From contig CAVFGN010000017.1 of assembly GCA_963621965.1 (NCBI GenBank), positions 1-39,906 of the forward strand: DNA of 39,906 nt, read 5' to 3'. Shown here in pieces: positions 39,823-39,906 of this stretch. The notes below the pieces were generated by a model. It did no database searches and was not told the origin of the DNA. It saw only the letters and a program-made list of their open reading frames with translations. The DNA is from JAEELC01 sp963621965 (GTDB lineage Bacteria; Bacillota_I; Bacilli_A; Acholeplasmatales; Anaeroplasmataceae). A program made the translations under genes and the position numbers. Position 1 is the stretch's first letter. Each line of letters begins with the position of its first letter.

Positions 39823-39906
39823 TTTCGGAGGCTGCTATCTGCCACATAAGGACTATTGGTAGGACTATTGGTGTGGCCGAGCTGATCACTTGGGAACAGA
39901 ACGATC

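Noticed and set aside
1..39906. CRISPR array
   Set aside because: No regularly spaced direct repeats with unique spacers were seen; repeats present are short tandems or hairpins.

Overview
The window looks like 39.9 kb of a tailed-phage genome infecting a gut Bacteroidetes host, most likely a crAss-like phage or close relative that uses a modified genetic code. Base composition is AT-rich. A terminase large subunit and a portal protein sit next to each other. Many long open frames on the minus strand are broken only by TAG. An amber-decoding tRNA (anticodon CUA, 37374..37460, minus strand) is present. Reading TAG as glutamine (NCBI code 15) turns dozens of fragments into clean, tightly packed, often overlapping genes. 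The best internal proof is the Q-rich coiled coil at the portal C-terminus, where four TAG codons alternate with CAA/CAG. All coordinates below assume TAG = sense; stops used are TAA and TGA.

Layout: (1) 148..30503, minus strand, read right to left, is the virion block: two small genes, TerL, a small Cys-rich protein, portal, a holin-like protein, two small genes, a 2,398-aa tail protein, then a run of tail/adhesin genes and small accessory genes, ending with two large paralogous tail proteins and one small gene. No major capsid gene was recognised here, so it must lie elsewhere. (2) 30504..30763 is an AT-rich divergent intergenic region with a 10-N assembly gap. (3) 30764..36497, plus strand: a membrane-anchored protein, a PD-(D/E)XK nuclease, a spanin-like/barrel-ended protein, a Cys-rich protein, a GroEL chaperonin with a GroES partner, a YodC/DUF2158-like protein and a basic protein. 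This ends at a strong bidirectional terminator. (4) 36548..39095, minus strand: small unknown genes, the suppressor tRNA, a nucleotidyltransferase-fold protein and another small gene. (5) 39096..39906: an AT-rich spacer, then a markedly more GC-rich stretch full of inverted repeats with one doubtful small ORF. It looks foreign to the rest and may be a mobile-element or chimeric junction.

How it fits together: the suppressor tRNA should be needed to translate nearly all tail genes (about 15-30 TAGs each in the large ones), while the chaperonin pair, the nuclease and the basic protein contain none and can be made with the host code. This suggests recoding gates late expression. The tail proteins carry several domain types typical of Bacteroidetes cell-surface proteins (FISUMP-like domains, InlB-type B-repeats, BspA-type leucine-rich repeats), plus collagen-like linkers and a glycine-rich adhesin-like tip. 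This is a modular host-recognition kit. The phage GroEL/GroES pair may fold these very large tail proteins. A compact 111-nt GC-rich structured RNA candidate lies between two tail genes (16595..16705).
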